The position numbers and the translations under genes were made by a program. A stretch of DNA of 64,000 nucleotides. Origin: Flavimaribacter sp024343425. Its GTDB lineage: Bacteria > Pseudomonadota > Alphaproteobacteria > Rhizobiales > Rhizobiaceae. The notes below the pieces were generated by a model. It had not been told where the DNA came from. It saw only the letters and a list, made by a program, of their open reading frames with translations, and searched no databases. This document shows positions 9,495 through 17,874 of the stretch, one piece after another. Position 1 is the first letter of the stretch; the number at the start of each line of letters is the position of its first letter. Location: positions 2,790,001 through 2,854,000 of the forward strand of contig OZ245773.1 of assembly GCA_965227645.1 (NCBI GenBank). Direction: 5' to 3'.

Positions 9495-10215
9495 CGGCTT
9501 CAATTCCGAGATAGATTTCCTTCACCTCGCGGCTTTCCATGACGGTCGCCGGATCCCCCTCGGCAATCATCTTGCCGAAATCGATCACGATCAGACGTTC
9601 GACCACCTTGAGGAGCGCATGCACAACATGTTCGATCCAGATGATCGACATGCCGGTTCCGTGAATGGCCTGGATCGTCTCGACAAGAAGGCGGCATTCC
9701 TCTTCGGTCAGACCGCCCGCGATTTCATCCAGCAGAAGCAGCTTCGGTTTTGCGCAGAGCGCGCGCGTCAGTTCCAGCCGCTTGCGGTCGAGCAGCGCCA
9801 GTTTCCCCGCAACGGCGTTCGCCTTATCGAGCAATCCCGTCTGGTCTAGGACGTCCAGACACGCCGATTCGGCTTCCCTGCCGGTCAGATTGGCGCCCTG
9901 TGTCGCGGCTACCATGGCGTTTTCGAAAACCGTCATGTGTCCGAAGGGCTGCGGCACCTGGAAGCTGCGGGCCATGCCCGCGCGGCAGCGCTTCGCGGCG
10001 CTGTCGTGGGTCACATCGCGACCATTATATTGGACACGCCCGGAACTCGCCGCAACGGTTCCCGTAATGAGATTGAACATCGTCGTCTTGCCCGCGCCGT
10101 TCGGTCCGATGACACCCAGCGCCTCACCCTGTCTGAGGGAAAAGGTCAGGTTGTCGGCGACGACGATCGCGCCATAAGACTTGCATACGCCCGAAAGGCC
10201 AAGGATTTCTGACAC
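9487..10215 (-). CDS. livG: Branched-chain-type ABC transporter ATPase LivG
   Basis: A 242-residue ABC ATPase. Walker A is GPNGAGKTT near residue 38 and Walker B is LLLLDEIAGGLT. The signature region reads LALLDRKRLEL instead of LSGGQ, a variation common in LivG proteins. It overlaps livF and follows the binding-protein gene by 54 bp. It forms the heterodimeric motor with LivF. Confidence 0.93.
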   Translation of the reverse strand: MSEILGLSGVCKSYGAIVVADNLTFSLRQGEALGVIGPNGAGKTTMFNLITGTVAASSGRVQYNGRDVTHDSAAKRCRAGMARSFQVPQPFGHMTVFENAMVAATQGANLTGREAESACLDVLDQTGLLDKANAVAGKLALLDRKRLELTRALCAKPKLLLLDEIAGGLTEEECRLLVETIQAIHGTGMSIIWIEHVVHALLKVVERLIVIDFGKMIAEGDPATVMESREVKEIYLGIEADA

Positions 10216-10269
10216 GGGTTCCTCTTGGAAACGGTCGCCGCGGGCCGATGTGACCCGCGGCGCGCGCTC

Positions 10270-11547
10270 TTACAGAAGCTGCATTTCAGCCGTCACCGGC
10301 ACTTCCGGAGCCGTTGCGTTGGCGACGATCTCAAGGTTCAGCCCGTTGTCACCCTTCTGCCACTGACCGCCAACGAGCGGCGTCTTGGTGACATTCTTGA
10401 CCGGCCCGACGGACCAGTCGACAGGACCAACGATCGTATCAAGCTTTGTCGAGGCTATCGCCGAAACGATGGACTGCGGATCGCTGACATCATCGGCGCG
10501 CTTGACAACGTCCGCCACGACTTCGAACAGGGCGTGTTTGAAGCCGATCGGCTGGGTCCAGGGCCGACCCGTCGCGTCGCTGTATCCGTTGGCGAGATCC
10601 TTCGCGCTGATGCCGGTCAGCGACGACGAGAAGGGATGGTAAGGCGACCACCAGACTTCCGAAGAGAGGCCGTTGCCGCGTTCGCCGAGACTGTCCACGA
10701 CGGACGGGAACAACAACGCCTTGCCGATGGTGACGATCTTCGGATTGAACCCCTGTTGGGCGGCTTGCGCCCAGAACGTCGCAAAGTCCGGCGGAATCAT
10801 GTTGCCGGTTACAATCTGGCAATTCGCCTCCTTGAAGGCGTTGATCTGGGCCGTGAAGTCATCGGTCAGCGGCTGGTAGCGGCCGGGATCGACCAGCGTG
10901 TAACCTGCGGCGGCAAGCGGCTTGGGCAGTCCCAGTTCCGGATCGCCCCAGGCGTTTCCGTCGGCGTCGTTGGGGAACAGACCCGCCACAGTCATTTCGA
11001 CGCCAGTGCCGTCCCACATGGCCAGGAAGGCTGCGATCACGTCCTCGAGCCCCCAGAAGAAATGAAAGGTGCTCTCGAAGCCGTTGGCGGGATCGCCGCT
11101 GCGACCGAAGAAATAGGGCTGCCAGGGGCAATCCGTGGTGATACAGGGCACCTCGTTCAATTCCGCCTGGTCGGCCACCGGATTGGTGGTGTCGGGCGTC
11201 GAGGCGGCGGTGATGATGTCCACTTCCTCTCGAAGGATCAGATCGGACGCAACCTCTGCGGCCCGGTTCGGATTGGACTGGCTGTCCGCAGTGATGATCT
11301 CGATATTGTAGGTTCCGCCCTGCCCGGCGATCCCTCCGGCGAACTTCGCCCGGATGCCTTCCAGAACATACTCATCGGCCTCGGCAAAGCCGGCCAGCGG
11401 ACCTGTCCTTGGGCTCACATGTCCGACCTTTATAGTGCGGTCCTGAGCGAATGCGCTCCTGCCGCGCAATATTGCGGGCGCCGCAAGGCCGATCGCGGCC
11501 AATCCGCGGATCACCGTGCGGCGGTTAGTCGTAAAATGCGTCATCAA
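10270..11547 (-). CDS. Periplasmic substrate-binding protein of Liv-type ABC transporter (Tat signal)
   Basis: A 425-residue type-1 periplasmic binding protein of the LivJ/LivK group. The N-terminus holds a twin-arginine signal, NRRTVIRGLAAIG, with a hydrophobic stretch and a likely cleavage after SAFA near residue 34. Tat export means that folding occurs in the cytosol. The body opens with TIKVGHVSPRTGPLAG, typical of the fold. Two bilobal domains follow. It lies between the catabolic enzyme genes and the transporter subunits, so its ligand is probably the pathway substrate, which cannot be named. Confidence 0.92.
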   Translation of the reverse strand: MMTHFTTNRRTVIRGLAAIGLAAPAILRGRSAFAQDRTIKVGHVSPRTGPLAGFAEADEYVLEGIRAKFAGGIAGQGGTYNIEIITADSQSNPNRAAEVASDLILREEVDIITAASTPDTTNPVADQAELNEVPCITTDCPWQPYFFGRSGDPANGFESTFHFFWGLEDVIAAFLAMWDGTGVEMTVAGLFPNDADGNAWGDPELGLPKPLAAAGYTLVDPGRYQPLTDDFTAQINAFKEANCQIVTGNMIPPDFATFWAQAAQQGFNPKIVTIGKALLFPSVVDSLGERGNGLSSEVWWSPYHPFSSSLTGISAKDLANGYSDATGRPWTQPIGFKHALFEVVADVVKRADDVSDPQSIVSAIASTKLDTIVGPVDWSVGPVKNVTKTPLVGGQWQKGDNGLNLEIVANATAPEVPVTAEMQLL

Positions 11548-11582
11548 ATCCTCCCTTATCTGATGCCGGATTTTTCCGGCGT

Positions 11583-12512
11583 CTAGCCTATGTCATCAAG
11601 CACCGTGTCAAGACGTCCCAGGAAGCGCGTCACCCTGGCGCGCGTCTCGTCCGCTTTCTCCGGCGTCCATGTATGAAAGCCCTCGCCCGTCTTCATGCCG
11701 AGCTTGCCGTCCTTGACCAATTGTTCCAGATAGGGCGACGGGCCCGGGCGATTTTCCAGATCGGCAAGCACGTTTTCGTGGATGTCCAGTGTCAGATCAG
11801 TGCCGACAAGATCGGCGTTTTCCAACGGCCCCAGTACGGCCAGCCGTCGCCCAAAGCACGATTTGATGACGGTGTCGACTGCTGCTGCGTCGCAAATGCC
11901 CCGCTCTACGAGGCTGATCGCCTCGCGCCACAACGCATGCTGCATGCGGTTGCCAATGAACCCCGGCACATCTTTCTCCACGCGCACAGGCGTCTTTCCC
12001 GCGCCTTCAAGGAGCTGCGTCATCTCCTCCATCGCCGCATCGTCGGTCCATTCCGTGCGGATGACCTCGACCAGCGGGATCATGTGCGGCGGGTTCCACC
12101 AGTGTGTCCCGAGCGCCCGATTGCGGAGTTTCAGATCCTGCATGATCTTCGTAATCTGGATTACGGACGTATTCGACGCCAGGATCGCATCGGATGAAGC
12201 ATGCGCCTCCACTTCGGCGAAGATCTGCTGCTTCAGCGCAAGTTTTTCCGGCGCAGCCTCGAAGACAAACTCTGTGTGCTGCACGGCCTCCGGCAGAGTA
12301 TCCCTCAGGCTAACCCTCTCGAGGCACGCGGAAATCTCATCAGCGTCCGCTCCGAGCGACTCCAGGCTGGCGGCAATCCGCTTCGGAGCGTGTTGAAGAG
12401 CCTCGGTCACAGGATCGGTCAGAGCCACGTGATGGCCCGCCCTTGCGAGGGTCAGTGCGATACCGTGCCCCATGAGCCCGGCGCCGATCACTGCAATGTG
12501 CCGGTTTTCCAT
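11583..12512 (-). CDS. 3-hydroxyacyl-CoA dehydrogenase family protein
   Basis: A 309-residue NAD-dependent beta-hydroxyacid dehydrogenase of the single-domain-pair type, like carnitine dehydrogenase and lambda-crystallin. The Rossmann motif GAGLMGHG is at residues 9-16. SNTSVIQI and GTHWWNPPHMIPLVEV supply the serine, asparagine and histidine of the active site. I chose ATG 12512 (MENRHIAVIG) because it directly precedes the NAD fold and lies 4 bp after the SDR stop. Its length suits a free hydroxyacid or short CoA ester. It belongs to the cyclase-cupin-SDR-Liv unit. Confidence 0.9.
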   Translation of the reverse strand: MENRHIAVIGAGLMGHGIALTLARAGHHVALTDPVTEALQHAPKRIAASLESLGADADEISACLERVSLRDTLPEAVQHTEFVFEAAPEKLALKQQIFAEVEAHASSDAILASNTSVIQITKIMQDLKLRNRALGTHWWNPPHMIPLVEVIRTEWTDDAAMEEMTQLLEGAGKTPVRVEKDVPGFIGNRMQHALWREAISLVERGICDAAAVDTVIKSCFGRRLAVLGPLENADLVGTDLTLDIHENVLADLENRPGPSPYLEQLVKDGKLGMKTGEGFHTWTPEKADETRARVTRFLGRLDTVLDDIG

Positions 12513-12516
12513 CGCC

Positions 12517-13314
12517 TCAGCCCGCCGTATAGCCGCCGTCGGCGTAAAGGATGTGACCGGTGTAGAAATCGCTGGCTGCGGAGGCAAGGAACAGCAAGGG
12601 CCCAGCCAGATCCTCGGGCTCGCCGAGTCGTCCTTTGGGCACACGGGTCAGGAAACCATCGCGCACTTTCTTGGCGCCTTCGGTGTCCTCGAACATCCAG
12701 GCAGTCAGCGGCGAACGAAAAACGGTCGGCGCGATCGCGTTGACCGTTATGCCGGTCGGACCGAGTTCGCAACCCAGCGCCTTGGTGATGCCGTCTACCG
12801 CTGCCTTGGAGGCGCAATAGGCGGTGTAGCCCGCTGGATGACCAAGAAGGCCGCGGGCGGAACTCACCAGCACGATCTTGCCGCCCGTTCCCTGCGCCTT
12901 CATCTGCCGGGTCGCGGCGCGCGCCAAAAGCCAGCTCTGCGTGACATTCGCGTCCATGACGGAGGCGAAGGTTTCCGCCGCCATGTCGTCGATCTTTGCA
13001 ACCTTGTTCATGCCGGAAGCGACGACGAGAATGTCAAGCGCGCCATAGGCGGACACCGCGCGTGCGACCATGTCGGCGCATGTGTCTTCGTCCAACGGAC
13101 GCGCATTGATTTCCGTCACGTCGGCTCCGGCCTGTCGGCATTCCGCAGCTATTTCGCCGAGCGCGTCCGCCGATCCGGCGGTCAGCACCAGCTTGCACCC
13201 GGCTCCTGCCAGAACGCGGGCAGCGACGGCGCCGAAAGCCCCCGATGCGCCAGTGATCAGCGCAACCTTGCCCTTGATGTCGAACAGCGACAGCGGATTG
13301 GTGATATCGGCCAT
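12517..13314 (-). CDS. SDR family oxidoreductase of the catabolic cluster
   Basis: A 265-residue short-chain dehydrogenase. The cofactor loop reads TGASGAFG, a slight change from TGxxxGIG, and the catalytic pair is in YCASK. The C-terminal end (FYTGHILYADGGYTAG) is classical. ATG 13314 has a good ribosome site (AAGGGTGA) and starts MADITNPLSLFDIKGK; the longer frame to 13347 would overlap the cupin gene. It is probably the oxidation or reduction step for a ring or chain hydroxyl in the pathway. The substrate is unknown. Confidence 0.92.
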   Translation of the reverse strand: MADITNPLSLFDIKGKVALITGASGAFGAVAARVLAGAGCKLVLTAGSADALGEIAAECRQAGADVTEINARPLDEDTCADMVARAVSAYGALDILVVASGMNKVAKIDDMAAETFASVMDANVTQSWLLARAATRQMKAQGTGGKIVLVSSARGLLGHPAGYTAYCASKAAVDGITKALGCELGPTGITVNAIAPTVFRSPLTAWMFEDTEGAKKVRDGFLTRVPKGRLGEPEDLAGPLLFLASAASDFYTGHILYADGGYTAG

Positions 13315-13318
13315 GGCT

Positions 13319-13663
13319 TCACCCTTTCGGCGGATAGGGAATGACAACCAGCATCTTGCAGACGTGGTTCGAGCGGTTCTCGATACGGCGTTCCTGTCCC
13401 GGCGGTATCGTGCAGGAGTCGAGCGCGCGGAGAACTTCCGTCCGGCCGTCCCACTCCAGGGTCATTTCGCCTTCCAGAACGACATACACTTTCTCGAAAG
13501 GCGTCGAGTCCGGTCCCGCGCCGCCGCCTGGCAGGAACTGGGAATAGCCGACCCATTGATTGGTCGGTCCACCTTCCTCGAAACCCTGCAGTCGCAGGCC
13601 GTGGACGTCCCAGTGGTTGGGCGCCTCATAAGTTTGGGCATCCTCGAATCGCTTGATCAGCAT
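13319..13663 (-). CDS. Small single-domain cupin protein
   Basis: A 114-residue protein with one cupin barrel (FEKVYVVLEGEMTLEW as the first strand block and IPPGQERRIENRS as the second). The usual two-histidine metal set is poor: the first motif lacks HxH, so metal binding is uncertain. It could be an isomerase, a ligand-binding accessory or a dioxygenase-like helper. The start follows GGGAGGAG. It sits between the cyclase and SDR genes in the same leftward unit. Confidence 0.85.
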   Translation of the reverse strand: MLIKRFEDAQTYEAPNHWDVHGLRLQGFEEGGPTNQWVGYSQFLPGGGAGPDSTPFEKVYVVLEGEMTLEWDGRTEVLRALDSCTIPPGQERRIENRSNHVCKMLVVIPYPPKG

Positions 13664-13712
13664 TGCTGCGCTCCTCCCATGAACCGATTGCCGCTATCCC
13701 GACAATCTTGCG

Positions 13713-14549
13713 TCAGAAACTCTCGCCAGCCTCGATCCGGTAATTCTGACCCTTGTCGATCATTGCAACCAGCCGGATGATACAGCCGTCGCCCCGGTCC
13801 CAGTTCCACGGGAAGAACGCAAAGGTGCAACGCTTGCCGGTCACTGCGTCGAGATCGCCGCCCACATTCTCGATCCCCAGTATGCCCGCGCGGAACAGCT
13901 TGTTGTGGACCGGCTCCCAATCGGGGAACGCCTCATCCCATGCAATGCCGCCCGACCATTCCTTGTATTCCTCGGCCAGATGCGGCAGCAGCGGACCGTT
14001 CCGATGCGGACCGATGGCGGTCGCAAGCGGATGGTCGTTGGCCTGCGTGTCATGTCCGACGACCTTGACGCCCTTCTCGATCATCCAGTCTGCGGCCGAA
14101 GGCACAAGACCCGGACAATAGGCAAAATAGTCGCCGTCTTCATACTGCTTGTGCCAGCCCGTATTGATGATCAGGACGTCGTTCTTGCGAATTGCGTGAC
14201 CACAGGCCTTCTCAAGGTCATCCGCCGTGATCTGCTCCCACTTCTCTTTCGGAATCGGGACAACCAGACCCGTGCCGAAGAAGTGCGGCAGCGGAACCTC
14301 GTCGATGAAGGGCGTGCCCTGAACCACATGCGCAGGCGCATCGATATGAGTCGTGACATGCATGGTGGTTGTAAGCGTCTGGCTCAGGACGCCGGATTTC
14401 GCCATGTAGTGCATGCGTTCGATCCGCACATCGCGAAAATACGGCCAGTTCGGGCATTGGAACCCGTAGCGGTGGCTGAGATTGTAAAACTCCAGCCCCA
14501 TGTCGTTGTCGGTATTGCCCTGGAATTGGATTCCGCGAATTTCAACCAT
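13713..14549 (-). CDS. Cyclase family protein (kynurenine-formamidase-like hydrolase)
   Basis: A 278-residue PF04199-type protein. The metal-binding HxxTHxDxPxH motif appears as HVTTHIDAPAH near residue 68, matching the family that includes bacterial kynurenine formamidase and isatin hydrolase. These enzymes open cyclic amides or lactones or hydrolyse N-formyl groups. The ATG follows a strong AGGGAGGAAAG site. It is the first gene of the distal unit, 63 bases downstream of the shared operator, so it is likely an early catabolic step. Confidence 0.9.
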   Translation of the reverse strand: MVEIRGIQFQGNTDNDMGLEFYNLSHRYGFQCPNWPYFRDVRIERMHYMAKSGVLSQTLTTTMHVTTHIDAPAHVVQGTPFIDEVPLPHFFGTGLVVPIPKEKWEQITADDLEKACGHAIRKNDVLIINTGWHKQYEDGDYFAYCPGLVPSAADWMIEKGVKVVGHDTQANDHPLATAIGPHRNGPLLPHLAEEYKEWSGGIAWDEAFPDWEPVHNKLFRAGILGIENVGGDLDAVTGKRCTFAFFPWNWDRGDGCIIRLVAMIDKGQNYRIEAGESF

Positions 14550-14612
14550 GTCTTTCCTCCCTGGCCATTCACAGCGGATTTCAGTCGCAGTAATCGACTT
14601 CTCATCGTCCCA

Positions 14613-14681
14613 CTGTATGATACAGGTGCATCATAATACAAGCTATGTCAACTCGGTTCTCCAAGCTCGCACCGTATTGCG
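14613..14681 (-). promoter_or_regulatory. Shared operator module 1 (upstream of the cyclase unit)
   Basis: Three conserved blocks: CTGTATGATACAG (14613-14625, a perfect dyad with a central G), TGTCAA (14646-14651) and CGTATTGCG (14673-14681), separated by 20 and 21 bases. The same blocks with the same spacing occur at 21007-21075 upstream of dctP. On the minus strand they read CGCAATACG, TTGACA and the dyad. The arrangement fits an IclR-type regulator working at both promoters (inference). Confidence 0.75.
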
Positions 14682-14748
14682 AACAAAGCTATATGTTCTG
14701 CACCGCCATGCAGGTCAGTGATGAGCCGTCTCGCGACCACTCTTGAAT

Positions 14749-15717
14749 TCAACGGTCGAGCTTCAACAACGATCTTGCATTGTCGTAGCAGATCAGCCTT
14801 CGCTCCTCGTCAGACAGCGGTGTCGCCTCAATCCAGTCGCCTGCCTCCCTTGCCTGTTCGAATGGATAGTCGACAGAAAACAGAATCCGACCAACTCCCA
14901 TCATGTCGATGGAACAGCGTAAGGGCGCGTCAGCGCACATGCCAGACGTAGTGACCCAGACATTCTGCCTGAAATAGTCTGACGGCTGCTTTTCAAGCCG
15001 CATCTCGCCCCGGTGGGATATCTCCCAGCGGCTATCGAGTCTCCACAGCAGGAACGGAAGCGCCTCGCCCAGATGTCCAAGCACCAGCCGCGCGCCGGGG
15101 TAGCGATCAAACGTGCCTGCAAAGACCAGCCGCAAGGCATGGGTCGCCGTCTCGACCGTCCATGACCAGACGGGTCCATAAAGTTCCGGGTGTTCGTGAT
15201 ACATGTGAACAACCTCCGGCGGATTGTTTGGATGGATGTAGATCGGCGCCTTGAGATCGGAAACACGCTCCCAGAAAGGAGAATACCGGTCGTCATCCAG
15301 ATAGGTTCCCCCTGTCTGGCCATTGATCATGGCTCCCTGCATACCGAGATCGCGCACGCAGCGTTCCAGTTCATCGGCGGCCTCTGACGGGTCCTGCATC
15401 GCCAGATGCGCAAAGCCGCCATAGCGGTCTGGCCGTTTGGCGATTTCCTCGGCAAGATAATCGTTGACCTTTCGCGCGCGGTCGATTGCGAGTGCGGTTC
15501 GCTTTTCCACCTGAACCCCGGGACCTGCGAGCGAGAGGATCGATTTCTCGATTCCGATTTCGTCCATGGCCGCGAGACGGCGTTCGCCGAAATCCATGAG
15601 CGCTTCCCGCGCCTTTCCGAACAGCGCCGGACTGATGTTGACCGCCGTCGTGCCAAAGTACTCCAGGAAATCCGGATGCATGAAATGCTCTTCAAGTGCG
15701 ATTTTCGGCGTCTTCAC
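14749..15717 (-). CDS. Amidohydrolase, gamma-resorcylate decarboxylase-like
   Basis: A 322-residue metal-dependent enzyme of the amidohydrolase-2 family (PF04909). The N-terminal KIALEEHF motif supplies the ExH ligands typical of gamma-resorcylate and related nonoxidative decarboxylases; later YIHPNNPP, LGHLGEALPF and SVDYPFE supply the histidines and aspartate. The start is GTG 15717, chosen because GAGGAG lies just upstream and family members begin almost at this motif. It is the last gene of the TRAP unit. It may decarboxylate or hydrate a ring acid, or hydrolyse a lactone. Confidence 0.88.
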   Translation of the reverse strand: MKTPKIALEEHFMHPDFLEYFGTTAVNISPALFGKAREALMDFGERRLAAMDEIGIEKSILSLAGPGVQVEKRTALAIDRARKVNDYLAEEIAKRPDRYGGFAHLAMQDPSEAADELERCVRDLGMQGAMINGQTGGTYLDDDRYSPFWERVSDLKAPIYIHPNNPPEVVHMYHEHPELYGPVWSWTVETATHALRLVFAGTFDRYPGARLVLGHLGEALPFLLWRLDSRWEISHRGEMRLEKQPSDYFRQNVWVTTSGMCADAPLRCSIDMMGVGRILFSVDYPFEQAREAGDWIEATPLSDEERRLICYDNARSLLKLDR

Positions 15718-15728
15718 GGTCTCTCTCC

Positions 15729-16907
15729 TCAGAGCTCGAATATTTTCTTTACGGTCTTGTGCAGGCAGTCCGAGACGCCGTTCTGCGTGATGAGATAGTT
15801 GTCGCAGATCACGGCGAACACGCGCCCGTCGTCGTAGCCCGGATGCACTGCAAGACACATGTCCTTCGCCAGCCGCATTGTTTCGTCGCGGCGGATCAGC
15901 GGCCGTTCCACCATCTCGCACCCTTGTCCGTGGGCATAGAGCCTGGTCTCCGGCGGCAGGCCCCTTTGCTGCATCCAGTCGTCATGCGCAGCGGCAATCT
16001 CCGCTGGGTCTGCGCCCGGACGCATCATAGCCAATGTATGGGCTTGCGCCGCCTTGACGGTCTCGAAAGCGTTCGAAAGATGTTCGTCAGCCTGGCCCAG
16101 CACCATCGTGCGGGCGATTTCGACGAAGAGACCGCCCGGACCATTGATTTCTATCAACAGCGACATGTGATCGCCCGCCTCGATGGTCCTCGTCTGGAAT
16201 GGCCGATTGAGGAAACGCGATGGTTTTCCGAGCGGCGACGAAAGTCCGAGATAAATTCCCTGATCGCTGCCAAGCCTTCGACCAACTCCCTCGGCATGGG
16301 CGGCGACGTCGCGATCCGTGACGCCAGGGCGGATGAAGTCGCACACCTCCTCGAAGACACGGTCCTGCAACGCGGCTGTTTTCCTGATCAGGAGAATCTC
16401 TTCCTCGCTTTTTACCGCCTTGGCGGCATCGAGCCGGTCTGTGGCGTCAACGAGATCAAACGCCGGCTCGGCTGTCTGCAGCGCCGTCATGAGCGAGTGC
16501 GGCAGCGCCCCGGGCGTCAACAATCCGATACGCCGCGCATCCGCGTCTTTCAAAGCTTTCACCAGCAGCGCAGCGTCGTAGTCAACGGTGTAGTCGATGG
16601 AGACGAAAGACGGCGTGTTCAGCAGCCTGCCAACACCCCGGTTGACGCAATCATCGGCCGGAACCGGGCGATCCGTTTCGAAAGCGCCCATCTCGATAAT
16701 GGTCATCGGGCGATCGCGAAAAAACACAACGGTCCGCGGGTAACCATTATTGGCCGGAATATCGGTCAGCCAGCGAACATAACCGCCCATCCAGTCCTCG
16801 CGCGCCTGAGTCACGATGGCGTCGACGCCGAGTTCTTCCATCACGCCTCGCGTCACTGTCCAGCGACGTTCCAGTTCGGAGTCGGAAACCGGGGAATTGG
16901 TCTGCAT
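15729..16907 (-). CDS. M24 (creatinase/aminopeptidase-fold) family hydrolase
   Basis: A 392-residue pita-bread-fold protein with an N-terminal creatinase-like domain (residues 1-155) and an M24 catalytic domain. The five metal ligands of true M24 peptidases (Asp, Asp, His, Glu, Glu) are mostly replaced: the first pair reads IEINGPGGLFVEIAR, HGQG is kept, the first glutamate position reads AVHPGY and the last reads CDNYLI. This points to a creatinase- or ectoine-hydrolase-like metal-free C-N hydrolase rather than a peptidase (inference). It lies 10 bp after the 2-hydroxyacid dehydrogenase and 11 bp before the amidohydrolase. Confidence 0.88.
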   Translation of the reverse strand: MQTNSPVSDSELERRWTVTRGVMEELGVDAIVTQAREDWMGGYVRWLTDIPANNGYPRTVVFFRDRPMTIIEMGAFETDRPVPADDCVNRGVGRLLNTPSFVSIDYTVDYDAALLVKALKDADARRIGLLTPGALPHSLMTALQTAEPAFDLVDATDRLDAAKAVKSEEEILLIRKTAALQDRVFEEVCDFIRPGVTDRDVAAHAEGVGRRLGSDQGIYLGLSSPLGKPSRFLNRPFQTRTIEAGDHMSLLIEINGPGGLFVEIARTMVLGQADEHLSNAFETVKAAQAHTLAMMRPGADPAEIAAAHDDWMQQRGLPPETRLYAHGQGCEMVERPLIRRDETMRLAKDMCLAVHPGYDDGRVFAVICDNYLITQNGVSDCLHKTVKKIFEL

Positions 16908-16916
16908 CAGTTTTCT

Positions 16917-17867
16917 CTACCTTCTCGCCGCCGACGTCAGTGCTTCGGGTCCGCCGCTCGCGTAGGCGCGTAAGTTTTCGAGAACGATCGGAAAGCATTG
17001 CTTGTGATAAATATCGGCGAATCCGCCCACATGCGGCGTCAGAATGACGTTTGGCGCCTGCCAGATTGGATCGTCCGAAGGCAGCGGCTCTCTCTCGAAC
17101 ACGTCGAGGCCGGCGCCGGCGATTTCACCTTTCTGCAGGGCCTCGATCAACGCAGCCTCGTCCACACATCCGCCCCGCGCCATATTGATGAGAAAGGCCG
17201 ACGGCTTCATCGCAGAAAGGATGCCGGCGTCGATGATATTGCGCGTTTCATCCGATAGCGGCACGAGCACAATGAGGAAGTCTGCTTCGGACGCGGCTTC
17301 TTCAAGGCGCGCACGCGGATAAACGCGGTCAACATGCGGCGCCGTGCTGCGGCCATTGGAAACGCCCGTGACAGTCATTCCAAGCACCGAACAGACATTG
17401 GCGATGGTCTCGGCGATACTGCCGAGGCCAAGGAGGCAAACTGTCTTTTCACAGAGAATCGGCTGCGGCTGGCGATCCCAAACCGCAGCTTTCTGATTCT
17501 CGAGCATATGGGGAAAATCTCGAACAAGGTTCAGCATGAACAGCAGCGCAAGCTCCGACATTTGCGTCCCATGCAATCGCGCGCATTTCGTGATCGGAAC
17601 GTTCTTCGGCATCTCCTGCATGGCGAGGAGATTGTCTATGCCGGTCGTCAAGGACTGCACCCACTCGAGGTTTTTCATCGACGAGATGAGTTGCGGAGGC
17701 ATTTGCGGCCCGATCCCGATGATTGCGTTGGCGTCCGGTGCATGACGCATTGCATCTTCAAGTGAGTAAGCGGGCCGAAATTCGAAGTCCGGAAAGAGCT
17801 CCGAGAATTGCTCAACATATGAGTCGGTCCACTCGGGGCGTTCGTGTCGGATGAGGACGGTTTTCAT
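16917..17867 (-). CDS. D-isomer-specific 2-hydroxyacid dehydrogenase
   Basis: A 316-residue NAD-dependent dehydrogenase. The Rossmann motif is GLGSIAETIA near residue 148, with the third glycine replaced. Catalytic Arg (MARGGCVDE), Glu (DVFEREPLP) and His (LTPHVGG) are all present. Such enzymes interconvert 2-keto and D-2-hydroxy acids in the cytosol. It sits 7 bp after the TRAP permease gene, suggesting that a hydroxy acid is either imported or formed in the pathway. Confidence 0.92.
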   Translation of the reverse strand: MKTVLIRHERPEWTDSYVEQFSELFPDFEFRPAYSLEDAMRHAPDANAIIGIGPQMPPQLISSMKNLEWVQSLTTGIDNLLAMQEMPKNVPITKCARLHGTQMSELALLFMLNLVRDFPHMLENQKAAVWDRQPQPILCEKTVCLLGLGSIAETIANVCSVLGMTVTGVSNGRSTAPHVDRVYPRARLEEAASEADFLIVLVPLSDETRNIIDAGILSAMKPSAFLINMARGGCVDEAALIEALQKGEIAGAGLDVFEREPLPSDDPIWQAPNVILTPHVGGFADIYHKQCFPIVLENLRAYASGGPEALTSAARR

Positions 17868-17874
17868 AACATTC

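Noticed and set aside
10225..11586. 453-codon plus-strand frame
   Set aside because: Antisense to the Liv-type binding protein with a Tat signal.
15696..16973. 425-codon plus-strand frame
   Set aside because: Antisense to the M24-fold gene; no motif seen.
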